From Neotabrizicola shimadae (GTDB lineage Bacteria; Pseudomonadota; Alphaproteobacteria; Rhodobacterales; Rhodobacteraceae), in the NCBI RefSeq assembly GCF_019623905.1, contig NZ_CP069370.1, positions 2,480,001-2,544,000 of the forward strand: 64,000 bases of DNA. Reading direction: 5' to 3'. Within the stretch, counting starts at the first letter, position 1; each line of letters begins with the position of its first letter. The position numbers and the translations under genes were made by a program. Positions 52,423 through 61,040 of this stretch are shown here, piece after piece. The notes beneath the pieces were generated by a model. The model made no database searches. It was not told the origin of the DNA and saw nothing but the letters and a program-made list of their open reading frames with translations.

Positions 52423-52493
52423 AGTGAACGACCGCTTCATTGGATACCTGCGACACAAGGACGAAACTGCGAACGGCCGCTTCCCGCCCTTCC

Positions 52494-53132
52494 CTACAAC
52501 AGTGCCCCCACCGCATTGCCAGTGAACAGTTCACCCTCGCGGACGTAGCGCGCCAGCATGGCGTCTGAGGCATGGCCGGTCTGGGCGCGGATTTTCAAGG
52601 TGGAGACCCCTGCCTGTGCCGCGCTGGTGGCAAAGCCTGCCCGCAGGCTGTTGCCGGAGTAGCCTTCGGGGTCGATCCCTGCCGCTGCCAGCCGTTCCCG
52701 CAGCAGGACCGACACGGCGTCCCCGGTAAGCGGGTTCGTAGCGACATGGCCGTGCCGGGTGATCGGGCGGAACAGGGAGCCGGTGTCGATGCCAGAGGCT
52801 GCAAGCCACGCCTCGACTGCCGTAACGGGGCAATGGCGGGTGCGTCCGTGCGGGATGCCGATGCGTCGCCCCGCCGCCTCTTGATCGGTCTTGCTGCGCC
52901 GGATGGTCACGATCAGCCCTTGGCGGGCGGTTTCGATGTCGGCCCGTTCCAGCGCCACAAGTTCGGAGCGGCGGAAGCCCCCGGCGAAGCCCAGGAGCAA
53001 CAGCGCCCGGTCGCGATGGTCGCGCAGGGTTTCCCCCAGGCTGTCCAGCACCAGCAGCAGGTCATCGCGCATCAGCGGTTTGGCCTGTCGTTGTGCGGTG
53101 CCGTGCTTGCGGCGCAGGCCGCGCAATGTGGC
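52494..53132 (-). pseudogene. C-terminal part of tyrosine recombinase split by IS21 element
   Basis: This part encodes 212 residues with the catalytic domain: Arg in GFRRSELVAL, Lys region TIRRSKTDQE, NSLRAGFAT where HxLR is usual, GHASD and the nucleophile Tyr in MLARYVREG. It lacks the core-binding domain, which lies beyond the insertion at 55747-56133. Joined at the 7-bp duplication, the two parts make one frame of 341 codons (...AEIVK + ATLRGLRRK...). Confidence 0.85.
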
Positions 53133-53139
53133 CTTCACG

Positions 53140-53263
53140 TGCGTGTTCCACGTGATCGTGGGCAGTCATTCCACGGGATGATGGGCAGTGTTTCCACGTG
53201 ATCGTGGGCGGCTGTTCCACGGCATTGTGGGCATGTGTTCCACGCGAAGGTGGGCAGTTTTGA
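53140..53263 (+). repeat. Left-end multiple repeats of the IS21 element
   Basis: Five successive copies of a unit like TTCCACGTGATCGTGGGCAG are present, some diverged. Multiple terminal repeats are typical IstA-binding sites of the IS21 family. Confidence 0.85.
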
Positions 53264-53312
53264 CCGACAATCTGAAGCTACGGTGTCCCTGTGTTTGAAG
53301 GGGAGAGCCGAG

Positions 53313-54851
53313 ATGCCAACGGGACGATTGTCGATGCGACGGATACGCGATGTTTTGAGGCTCCGACTGGGGCAGAAGCTAAGTGAGCGGCAGATTTCTG
53401 CGTCGCTTGGGTTGGGAAAGGGCACTGTAGGTTCGTACTTAAGTCGTGCGCGTGCAGCAGGCTTGAGTTGGCCTTTGCCCGACGGGCTTTCTGACGATGA
53501 CCTTGAGTTGCTACTTTTTCCTGCGCCGCCTGCGGTCAGCGACCCGGAGCGTCCGGTTCCAGATTGGGTTGAGATTGACCGAGAGTTGCGCCGCCCTGGG
53601 GTCACCCGCGCCTTGCTCTGGGAGGAGTATCGGCAAGCCTACCCTCATGGCTTTGGATATGCTTGGTTCTGTGAACATTACGACGCTTGGAAGGGTCGTG
53701 TCCGCCCGACGATGCGGCAGACGCATGTTGGTGGTGAGAAAGTCTTTGTCGACTTTGCGGGCGACACGATTGATGTAATCGACCCGGTAACGGGCGAGGC
53801 CCGTGCGATGAAACTCTTTGTCGCCACGTTGGGTGCGTCCAACTACACCTATGCCGAGGCTGTCGGGTCCGAAGGCCTTGAAGACTGGATCCTTGCCCAT
53901 GTCCGAATGTTCGCCTTCCTTGGCGGAGCGCCGCGTGCTGTTGTACCGGACAATCTGAAGTCGGCTGTTCTGAAGGCAGATCGCTACGATCCAGGATTGA
54001 ACCGGACCTATGCGGAAATGGCCGCGCACTATGGGACGGCTGTATTACCTGCACGTCCCTACAAGCCCCGAGACAAAGCCAAAGTTGAAGTTGCAGTGCA
54101 GGTTGCACAGCGCTGGGTACTGGCTTGCTTGCGCAATCGCCGCTTCTTCTGCCTGCGCGATCTCAATGCTGCGATAAAACTGTTGGTTGATCGGCTCAAC
54201 ACGCGTGTCATGCGCGGCTACAGCGCCAGTCGAGCTGATCTTTTTGCGACCCTGGATCGACCCAACCTCCAGCCTCTACCATCTGAGCCCTACGAATTTG
54301 CGCTTTGGAAGAAGGCTCGTGTTGCGCCCGATTACCATGTTGAGGTGAATAGTTCTTGGTATTCTGTGCCCTTTGGTCTGATCCGCCAGGAAGTCGATAT
54401 CAGAGTTTGTGGCGATGTGGTGGAGGTCTTCCATAAGGGTGTGCGCGTTGCCAGCCATCCGCGCTGCCTGGGTCGACGTAGCCATGTGACACTCGCGGAA
54501 CATATGCCATCAGCCCATCGGCGGCATGCTGACTGGACGCCCGCGAGGATCCTCGCTCAGGCGGAAAAACTTGGGCCGTCCGTGGCGTCGTTTTGCGAAA
54601 CCATCATGACCGACCGCCCCCACCCTGAGCAGGGCTTCAGAACCTGTCTGGGTATCTTGGCCTTGGCAAAGAGCTATGAGCCCGCACGCATCGATGCGGC
54701 CTGCCGACGGGGCTTGAGCATCCGCGCCCGATCTGTGGCTTCCATCAAATCCATCCTCAAAGCCCGCCTAGACCAAGCCTTCCTCGACGAAAACGCTGAA
54801 GAGGCGCCGCTGCAGCACGCCAACATCCGTGGCCAGAGCTACTATCACTAG
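53313..54851 (+). CDS. istA: IS21-family transposase IstA
   Basis: The 512-residue product has an N-terminal helix-turn-helix (LRLRLGQKLSERQISASLGLGKGTVGSYLSRA), then an rve catalytic domain with the acidic residues seen as VDFAGD, VPDNLKS and AKVEVAV, and a C-terminal Mu-like barrel. AGGGGAGAG precedes the ATG at 53313. Base composition is lower in GC than the island's metal genes. Confidence 0.95.
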   Translation: MPTGRLSMRRIRDVLRLRLGQKLSERQISASLGLGKGTVGSYLSRARAAGLSWPLPDGLSDDDLELLLFPAPPAVSDPERPVPDWVEIDRELRRPGVTRALLWEEYRQAYPHGFGYAWFCEHYDAWKGRVRPTMRQTHVGGEKVFVDFAGDTIDVIDPVTGEARAMKLFVATLGASNYTYAEAVGSEGLEDWILAHVRMFAFLGGAPRAVVPDNLKSAVLKADRYDPGLNRTYAEMAAHYGTAVLPARPYKPRDKAKVEVAVQVAQRWVLACLRNRRFFCLRDLNAAIKLLVDRLNTRVMRGYSASRADLFATLDRPNLQPLPSEPYEFALWKKARVAPDYHVEVNSSWYSVPFGLIRQEVDIRVCGDVVEVFHKGVRVASHPRCLGRRSHVTLAEHMPSAHRRHADWTPARILAQAEKLGPSVASFCETIMTDRPHPEQGFRTCLGILALAKSYEPARIDAACRRGLSIRARSVASIKSILKARLDQAFLDENAEEAPLQHANIRGQSYYH

Positions 54852-54865
54852 AAGGAAACCAAAAC

Positions 54866-55630
54866 TTGCTGAAACACCCAACGACAGAACGGCTAATCGC
54901 CCTCGGCCTGACAGGGATGGCCAATGCACTCGATGAGCAACGCCGTGCAGAGGCCACATTCGATGCTCTAGGCTTCGAGGATCGCCTTGGTTTGCTTGTC
55001 GACCGCGAAACGACGGAGCGCGACACCAAGCGTATGGCGACACGGCTGCGCTTTGCGGCATTGCGCCAGTCTGCCAGCGTCGAAGATTTGGACATGCGCA
55101 CCCCGCGCGGAATTGATCGGGCGCTGATGGCGCACCTCATCGATGGCAGTTGGATCATGCGTCACGAAAATCTCTTGATCACGGGGCCGACGGGATTGGG
55201 GAAAAGTTGGATAGCTTGCGCTCTAGCCCACAAAGCTTGCCGAGACGGCCATATAGCTGCTTATCACCGCGTACCGCGCCTGTTCGAAACCTTGAGCATT
55301 GCCCGTGGTGATGGCCGCCACGCCAACCTCCTCAAGACACTTGCAAAGACCAAGCTGCTGATACTCGACGATTGGGGACTATCAGTTCTGACAATGTCTG
55401 AACGGCGGGATCTCCTCGAAATCCTCGAAGACAGACACGGACGTGGATCCACCATCGTGACCAGCCAACTCCCCGTCGAGCACTGGCATGAGGCCGTTGG
55501 TGACCCAACCCTTGCCGACGCCATCCTTGATCGCCTCGTACACAACGCACATCGCCTACCTCTCTCCGGTGAAAGCATGCGACGCAAAAAAGCACTGATG
55601 AAAATCCTTGACCCCACCGCTCAACACTGA
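54866..55630 (+). CDS. istB: IS21-family ATP-binding helper IstB
   Basis: The 254-residue AAA+ protein has Walker A GPTGLGKSW and Walker B LLILDDWG, and helps IstA choose targets. It begins with TTG (MLKHPTTERL) 14 bases after the istA stop, with GAAGGAAA upstream. Confidence 0.95.
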   Translation: MLKHPTTERLIALGLTGMANALDEQRRAEATFDALGFEDRLGLLVDRETTERDTKRMATRLRFAALRQSASVEDLDMRTPRGIDRALMAHLIDGSWIMRHENLLITGPTGLGKSWIACALAHKACRDGHIAAYHRVPRLFETLSIARGDGRHANLLKTLAKTKLLILDDWGLSVLTMSERRDLLEILEDRHGRGSTIVTSQLPVEHWHEAVGDPTLADAILDRLVHNAHRLPLSGESMRRKKALMKILDPTAQH

Positions 55631-55658
55631 CTCCATCACGCTGTCGGCAAAACTGCCC

Positions 55659-55746
55659 GAGCGTCCGTGGAATCGATGCCCACGATGCCGTGGAACACGC
55701 GCCCAGCTTCGCGTGGAACAGCTGCCCAACTCCCGTGGAATACGCA
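55659..55746 (+). repeat. Right-end multiple repeats of the IS21 element
   Basis: Four inverted copies of the left-end unit occur (CGTCCGTGGAATCGATGCCC and related), ending at the terminal CGTGGAATACGCA. Confidence 0.82.
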
Positions 55747-56133
55747 CTTCACGATCTCGGCTCGGCAGGGGTTCGGCAGGCCCGCCATTTCGTGTGCCTT
55801 GGAGATCGAGGCCACCCGGCGCTGGATGGTCGCCACTGCATGTTGCCCCGCGTGATCGCCGATGTAGGCGCAGACGGTGGCGGGGACTGCCGGCAGCGAC
55901 CCGCCCCAGGCTTGGAAGTGGGCAAGATCGCCTCGAAGGGCACGTTCCGTAGCCCGGGCGAGGCTATGCCGGAGCAGGTCGGTCGCTTCTTCGGACAGGG
56001 CATCCCGAACACCCGGAAGGAACAAATCGTTTGTGCAATTAACTGCAAATTGTTCTTCCGCTCGTTCTTCCAGAGTGCCGTGGTTGACCCGTGATAAGAG
56101 GGGATTATCCGAGGTTAGAACCAGATCACGCAT
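55747..56133 (-). pseudogene. N-terminal part of tyrosine recombinase split by IS21 element
   Basis: This part encodes 129 residues starting MRDLVLTSDNPLLS, with the SAM-like core-binding domain (RALRGDLAHFQAWGGSLPAVPATVCAYIGDHA...ATIQRRVASISKAHEMAGLPNPCRAEIVK). The remaining frame reads into the IS and stops. The start overlaps the end of the upstream gene by eight bases. The rest of the gene is at 52494-53132. Confidence 0.85.
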
Positions 56134-57214
56134 GGTGCTTGCCCCCCATGACCTGGGCGCGGATCGCATTCAAATCCGGGATGGCGGCGCGCATGAGGGT
56201 AAGTGCGTTGTCGGCCTGGCCCGGAGGCAACCCGAAGCACTCCCGCTCCATGATCCGCCGCAACTCCTTGCCGCGCGCGCCGTCGCGCCGGTTCAGGCAA
56301 AGGCCGCTCTCGACCCGGAACAGGGCCTGGGCGAGGACTTCGACCCGGCCAGCGACCGGGAGGGATTGCCTGGCCCAGGCGCTGATGCCTGCATCGGTCT
56401 GAAGCAGCTTTGCGAGGGCTGCCCGTCCTTCACGGGTAAACATGTCCAAGGCCCAGCCGGGCAGATCGGCAATGGCGCTTTCCTCCGGGAGTGGATCATC
56501 CTCGGTCTGTTCCCGAAGGCCGTTTTCTAGACTGAGCAGGGCCACCAAGGGCGCGAGCAATTGACCCGTGCGGCGGTAGCCTTCCTCCGCGATGGCAAGG
56601 GTTGTGGGGGCCACACCCACTTCGTCGAGCAGGTCGAAGCCAAGGTCGGCACTGCCCAGGCGCGCAGGAGCAAGGTCGCGATCCCCGATGATCATCCGCA
56701 GCGCCAGAGCGCGGAGCGGCAGCTGCTCTGCCGTGAGGGCAACCAACCGCAGCCGTGACACGGGAAGCCTCGCAAGCCGAAGCCGGTTCTCCGCGAGGCC
56801 CGGCCAGCTGTCGAGCAGGCAGAGCAGATCATCTGCCGCACGGTTCTTCGGTGCCGCCGCCATTCGCACCACAATCGCGGCGGCGACCGTCCACTCCCCT
56901 CCCAGGGACTGGCGGAACCGCTTGCCCCTCAACGCCGCCGCAACCATTCCGAGAGTGGGAAGATCGGCGACCCCGACATCCTCGAAGGCGATGATTCCGG
57001 CCCGGCGCCAGAACCGATCCGGTGAGGTCGCGAGCAGATTGGCGCTGGCGCGCAGGGCGAGTTCGGTTTTGCCGCGCCGGATCGCCTTTTGAAGCAAGCT
57101 CATCGCTTGCCAGGGCGTTGCGGGAATAGGGGTAAGACGGGGGTACACCCCCATCGTCAGAATCTCACGTTCCAGTTTGTCGCTGAAGCGGTCGAGAGGG
57201 AAAACTCTGATCAT
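56126..57214 (-). CDS. Protein resembling the C-terminal domain of RarA/MgsA, without AAA+ domain
   Basis: The 362-residue product has AMSLLQKAIRRGKTELALRA then SANLLATSPDRFWRRAGIIA and FEDVGVADLPTL, which resembles the RarA/MgsA C-terminal helical region (KaIRrG...RRL...AsEDIG.AdP). No Walker motifs are present. The rest is helical and unrecognised. It may be a replication or repair accessory of the element. A strong ribosome site (AAGGAGGAG) precedes the ATG. It overlaps the start of the interrupted recombinase, so the two are an operon. Confidence 0.6.
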   Translation of the reverse strand: MIRVFPLDRFSDKLEREILTMGVYPRLTPIPATPWQAMSLLQKAIRRGKTELALRASANLLATSPDRFWRRAGIIAFEDVGVADLPTLGMVAAALRGKRFRQSLGGEWTVAAAIVVRMAAAPKNRAADDLLCLLDSWPGLAENRLRLARLPVSRLRLVALTAEQLPLRALALRMIIGDRDLAPARLGSADLGFDLLDEVGVAPTTLAIAEEGYRRTGQLLAPLVALLSLENGLREQTEDDPLPEESAIADLPGWALDMFTREGRAALAKLLQTDAGISAWARQSLPVAGRVEVLAQALFRVESGLCLNRRDGARGKELRRIMERECFGLPPGQADNALTLMRAAIPDLNAIRAQVMGGKHHA

Positions 57215-57815
57215 GCGCTCCTCCTTGAGCTGGGGAGCAGGACCGTTTTGCCCTCGGATAACGTATTCAGGAGCGGCGCACAGGGAAGAGGAAAGGCGGC
57301 TTTTCGCGGGCCTCTTCGAAGGTGTGTGGCCACCGCCGCCTAAGGCCTGCGAGCTGCCTGCGTTGCCACCCGGCAGCAGGGCTTATAGAGAACATCCACT
57401 AACGGGCTAGCTTAATGGTTTTCGCCAATAAAGCGAATACCGGTCTTGTCGCGGGAAGTGCCTTTCGAAACGAATCGGCACCGTGGGAGACATAGAAAGA
57501 CCTACCCATATGTCTCTTCCTTCAATGCCTACCACTCCCAAGTATCAGCAGAGATCAACACATCTTGCTGCTTCCGCGATATCAGTGAAGCTCAAGTTAC
57601 AGCTTCAGTTCTCCTTCCTTCGCCATCCAGAAATCAAGGTGATCCTTTGAAGTGTTCCCCGCTACTGACCTTCCCGCCTGTGCTCGCGCTCTTCCCGCAA
57701 GCGCAAGCTAAGGGAAGAACGTTGTTTACCATATCGTTTTCTTTGTGTGAAGCTGGTCATCATGGTAATCAACTCAATACTATACAATAGAAGCAAAGAT
57801 TACGACACGGCGCCA
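57215..57815. other. Non-coding, lower-GC stretch in the island
   Basis: About 600 bases without a convincing gene. GC content falls visibly from about 57.4 kb, and several short A/T runs appear, unlike the rest of the window. It holds the promoter of the RarA-C-like gene near its left end. The single moderate reading frame here (57446-57790) has no domain and no ribosome site. Confidence 0.5.
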
Positions 57816-58574
57816 TCACACTCCCCAGGCTTCCAACCCCTCGTCCTGCATGCGCATCAAGTGGTACTCCATGGCCACGTGCCAGAACCGCCTGATCGTC
57901 GGAATGTGAGGACTGGGCAAGAACTTCTCATTGAAGTGGGCTGGGTCCGGGTCGAAGTGATCACCTTCGGAGTTTGCAGCCATGAATATCGCCAGCTTCA
58001 TCCCAGCGCAGAACTCGCTCCAGTTCTCCAAGACCGTGGAGAAGATGTCTGGGGCCCAACCGACCGGGGCCTCCCTCGCCATGTGAACAAGGCATCCATA
58101 TTCCTTTGCATCGGGGCGTTTGCCCTTCTTCTTCATCCACACTGATGCCATGATCCTGGCGAAATCCTCGTCCACCAAGTCACCCGGCTCAGCAACTCTA
58201 AGCAAAACGCACCTCTTTCCCTCCAACAGCAGCGTCATGCTTCGCAGAGGGATGCTCTTGGCTATTCGCCTGACCTGATCTGTGCAGACACCCAGCTTGT
58301 CTGCATAGAATGCCTGTGACCGGGCAGCCCAGGTCCGCCCGGAAGCATGGAACGGCTCAGATTTCACAAGTGAGCTGACAAGATCGAATAATGCTCGTTC
58401 CCTAGGATTCAGCTTTTCATAGGTGCGGTGAACTGCACACTTCTCGGCACTATAAGCCTTGATATGTGTGGTGGAGACCTTTCCGCTTCCAACAATGGGT
58501 GACTTGTAGCCACCAGCAAGGATAGCTTTCATCTCTTCTTTTGCGCTAGACTGGTTCAGAAAGAACGACTTCAT
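57816..58574 (-). CDS. Hypothetical island protein, possible DNA-binding
   Basis: The 252-residue product is not recognised. Residues 90-115 (RSQAFYADKLGVCTDQVRRIAKSI) look like a helix-turn-helix, preceded by LNPRERALFDLVSSLVKSEPF. The C-terminal half has aromatic-rich helices (RRFWHVAMEYHLMRMQDEGLEAWGV). The base composition is lower in GC than that of its neighbours. Its place next to the integrase suggests an element function such as excision or replication control, but this is a guess. Confidence 0.6.
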   Translation of the reverse strand: MKSFFLNQSSAKEEMKAILAGGYKSPIVGSGKVSTTHIKAYSAEKCAVHRTYEKLNPRERALFDLVSSLVKSEPFHASGRTWAARSQAFYADKLGVCTDQVRRIAKSIPLRSMTLLLEGKRCVLLRVAEPGDLVDEDFARIMASVWMKKKGKRPDAKEYGCLVHMAREAPVGWAPDIFSTVLENWSEFCAGMKLAIFMAANSEGDHFDPDPAHFNEKFLPSPHIPTIRRFWHVAMEYHLMRMQDEGLEAWGV

Positions 58575-58693
58575 CTTTGATGCCCTAGATATTCAGTTCT
58601 TTGGTGGCGCCGAAGCGCAGCCGATAGCCCGAGCCGGCAGCGAGCGGTATGTGAGAAAGCCTACGAAGCCGTCCACAAGGCTATCGCTCACCC

Positions 58694-60390
58694 TCAAGCG
58701 GTATGGAGGAACCCCAGGTCGAGGCCAGGATAGGAAATCCCGCGTACCCATTCAAACATCAGGTCCGGGTTCCCAGGATCGCCATAGGTCTCGCTGACAT
58801 TCCGACCGTCGCTCCACCCCGCTATGTGTCGAAGGGCCTCGGGGGGGCCTTGAGACGCCTTAGCGCATCCCTGACGTTGTGGCGCAGGCTATACAGCGCT
58901 TGCCGCTGTCCCAGCTCAATCTCAGCGGGGATGAAGGTCCTGTTGAACGCCTTGCTCGGACGGTCAGTGCGGCTTCCATATTTGTCAGGCTTGATGCCGT
59001 CGAACAGCCAGGAGGCCGTCGATTCCGATGTGGCACTGCGCTCCCGCAGAAACTGCAGGAAGCCCATCCGAATCAACTCCGGGTGGATTGGGATGCGCCG
59101 TTTGCTTGTGTCGGTCTTGAGCGACATCGCCTCGTCTTCATTCAAGAGGTCGAGGTACCACGTGCCATTCTCAGTCCGTCGAACATCGGACACCTTCAAC
59201 TGGAGGATCTCTCCCGGCCTCGCGCCCGAGAACAGCATCAGAAGTGGCAGCCAGAACCGCCAGGGTCGGTCAGCCTTCTGGTAGGGCTTGGCCGCTCCAG
59301 GCGCACAGGACTTGTAGAAGGCGCCGCTGAAGAAGCCCTTGAGCTGCTCGGGCGTCCAAGGCAGCCGCCTTTCCTCAGGGGCGACCTTTTCGCGCTTGAT
59401 GGGTCGAACGTCCTCGGCCGGGTTGAAGCTGATGAGACGCTTCCGCACCGCCAGTTTCATGATCGCGCGGAACGTGTCGAGATAGAAGCCTTGCGTGTTC
59501 GCCGACAGGAGCGGCTTCCCATCCCTTGCTGCACGCTCAATCTGCTGCGCCAGCGGAAGCCCAGGATAGACCTTGGCCCGGTTGCTGGGAGTTGATGCGA
59601 TCACTTCGCGCGCTCGTCGAACAGCATCGTCATCGATGGCGTCCAATGCGGTGTGTTCACCGATGACCTCGCAAATGTAGGCAGCGGCAGCCTTGATCCG
59701 ATCCGAGCTCTTCTGCCGGTGGCCGTTCACCGAATGGTCTTTCAGGGTCTCCGCCACGAAGGTTTGCGCCAGTTCTCCAAATTCGACAGCCTTCGCTTTG
59801 CCAGGATCGAACAGAGGATCATGGAAGGCCCGGTCGAAGCGAAGGTCGTACCCGTCCAGCTTCCTGCTTCCGAGCTCGATCAGGCCGCGCCGTACGATCT
59901 CAGCGAACTTGAGCGCCACTAGCTCGTCGTCCCACTCGGCACCGGCCTGGGCGCGCACCTTGTCCGTGAGGCTGTCGACCCATTGTTCGCCGTTCGGGTC
60001 GTTAACTCGCCGGAGCGATTGAAGCTCGAATTGGGCGTCCGAGCGAAGGTGCTCTCGTTCCTCGGGGCTGCTAGGCATGTTGGCTTCGAGCCAAGTCTTG
60101 CGCCGCTTGTCGGCTGCCTCGACGTGCGCGACAAGATGCTCCGTGAGGTGGGAAAGACTTGCCGTCCGTCGACCGGCAGGAACGGATTTTTCCGCTGAGT
60201 GTTCTGCCGCCGCCAACCTCTCGTCGATGGCCACGTTCAATTTGTTCCGCAATGTCCTGGCTTCCTTCAGGTCAGAAGTCCTGAGACTCTGCTTGAAGAA
60301 CGCTCGACCGATGATCGGAACCAGGTGTTTGGGTACTCGACGGAAGTAATGCCAAGTGTTCCCACGGAGTTGAAGATGATGAGTCTCCAT
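58694..60390 (-). pseudogene. Island tyrosine integrase, frameshifted near the C-terminus
   Basis: The intact part gives about 520 residues with an N-terminal arm-binding domain (HLQLRGNTWHYFRRVPKHL), a core-binding region and the catalytic domain: Arg in GARPGEILQL and Lys in DTSKRRIPIHPEL. The HxLRH box reads YSLRH. A stop then follows RPFDT. Adding one base to the run of seven G at 58841-58847 restores PPEALRHIAGWSDGRNVSET then YGDPGNPDL, with the nucleophile Tyr, to a stop at 58694. It lies beside attachment tRNA-Ala. The ATG at 60390 has GAGG upstream; GTG at 60402 is possible. Confidence 0.85.
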
Positions 60391-60492
60391 CAAGGACCTC
60401 ACGCCTCATGTATACCAGTTTTGTGACCAAGACTGAGGCTGAGTTCACTGAATACACAAAGAGTTACGTGTTTTCAGCTACTTGTTGAGACT

Positions 60493-60512
60493 ACTGGTGG
60501 AGCAGAGGGGGA
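60493..60512 (+). repeat. Right attachment repeat within tRNA-Ala
   Basis: This copy is identical to 35834-35853 and covers the tRNA 3' end plus two flanking bases. It is the integration target for the island. Confidence 0.88.
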
Positions 60513-60570
60513 TCGAACCCCTGACCTTATCATTGCGAACGATACGCTCTCCCGACTGAGCTACTGCCCC
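60495..60570 (-). tRNA. tRNA-Ala (anticodon CGC)
   Basis: The 76-nt cloverleaf has the acceptor stem GGGGCAG / CTGCTCC with the G3-U70 pair that identifies alanine tRNAs, D arm GCTC / GAGC, anticodon loop TTCGCAA, T arm AGGGG / CCCCT and an encoded CCA. It stays intact because the island restored its 3' end on integration. Confidence 0.95.
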
Positions 60571-60660
60571 GCAACCAGTGGCCGGTCGTTTGGCGGATCA
60601 CTCAGGGATTGTCAAGCCGCCCCAAGTGCGTGAGGCAACCCGCCCGGCTGCAGGAAAGGT

Positions 60661-60686
60661 GGGCGGGCGCCACAGGCGACCCGCCC
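60661..60686 (-). terminator. Probable terminator after the small secreted protein gene
   Basis: A GC-rich hairpin (GGGCGGG-TCGCC / GGCGCCCGCCC, one bulged base) lies ten bases after the stop at 60696 and is followed on the minus strand by ACCTTTCCTG. The T tract is short. Confidence 0.45.
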
Positions 60687-60695
60687 CGATCAGCC

Positions 60696-60899
60696 TCAGC
60701 GGCAGGCGGGATGCTCGGCCGCGTCACCGGCGTCGTCGCAGCCCGAGCCTCCCTTAACGCGCGGCTTGCGGCGCTTTTCCACCATGTCACCGGCATGGAT
60801 GCCAAGGGAAAAGGCGGGGCCGTCCGACACCGCAGCAAAGCTCGGCGCGGCGCTCAGGCCGAATGTGGCGATCAGTGCGGTCAGGACAATGGACTTCAT
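60696..60899 (-). CDS. Small secreted protein, unknown function
   Basis: The 67-residue product has a signal peptide (MKSIVLTALIATFGLSAAPSFA) and a short mature part with a basic stretch (EKRRKPRVKGG) and two Cys (GCDDAGDAAEHPAC) that may form a disulfide. GAGGAGG precedes the ATG. No family is recognised. Confidence 0.72.
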   Translation of the reverse strand: MKSIVLTALIATFGLSAAPSFAAVSDGPAFSLGIHAGDMVEKRRKPRVKGGSGCDDAGDAAEHPACR

Positions 60900-61040
60900 G
60901 GTAACCTCCTCTTGTTTCAGGTGAGGTCAGGTTACCGCCCCGCTCTGCCCGGCCCCACTGTCGCAGGTCCGGCGATCCTGGCCGCCGGCTCGGTCCAAGG
61001 TCCGGCCCCAACTCGGACCAAAACCGTCAGACCTGAAGCG

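Larger units (their letters stand above)
53140..55746 (+). mobile_element. IS21-family insertion sequence, 2,607 bp
   Basis: The ends are TGCGTGTTCCACG (left) and its inverted form CGTGGAATACGCA (right). The 7-bp sequence CTTCACG flanks both sides (53133-53139 and 55747-55753) as target duplication. The element encodes IstA and IstB, the IS21 pair, in the usual order and carries several transposase-site repeats at each end. It looks complete and recent, since the split gene needs no other repair. Confidence 0.93.
35834..60512. mobile_element. Integrated genomic island in tRNA-Ala, about 24.7 kb
   Basis: A 20-bp direct repeat bounds the region. The right copy is inside the intact tRNA-Ala(CGC) gene and includes its CCA end; the left copy is an isolated fragment after metG. 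A tyrosine integrase lies beside the right end, the usual arrangement for tRNA-targeted islands. Cargo: a PH-domain protein and XRE regulator, a riboswitch-controlled cobalamin importer, three COG0523 GTPases, an AztABC-like zinc importer operon, an IS21 element and several unknown genes. No conjugation or replication genes are recognised. The integrase is frameshifted, so the island is probably not mobile now. Confidence 0.85.

Noticed and set aside
53140-53263. CRISPR-like array at 53.1 kb
   Set aside because: The spaced repeats are short, diverged and form the end of an IS21 element; there are no spacers of constant length and no cas genes anywhere in the window.
57446-57790. Possible 114-residue plus-strand gene in the low-GC stretch
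   Set aside because: No ribosome site, no recognisable motif and irregular composition; left as non-coding.
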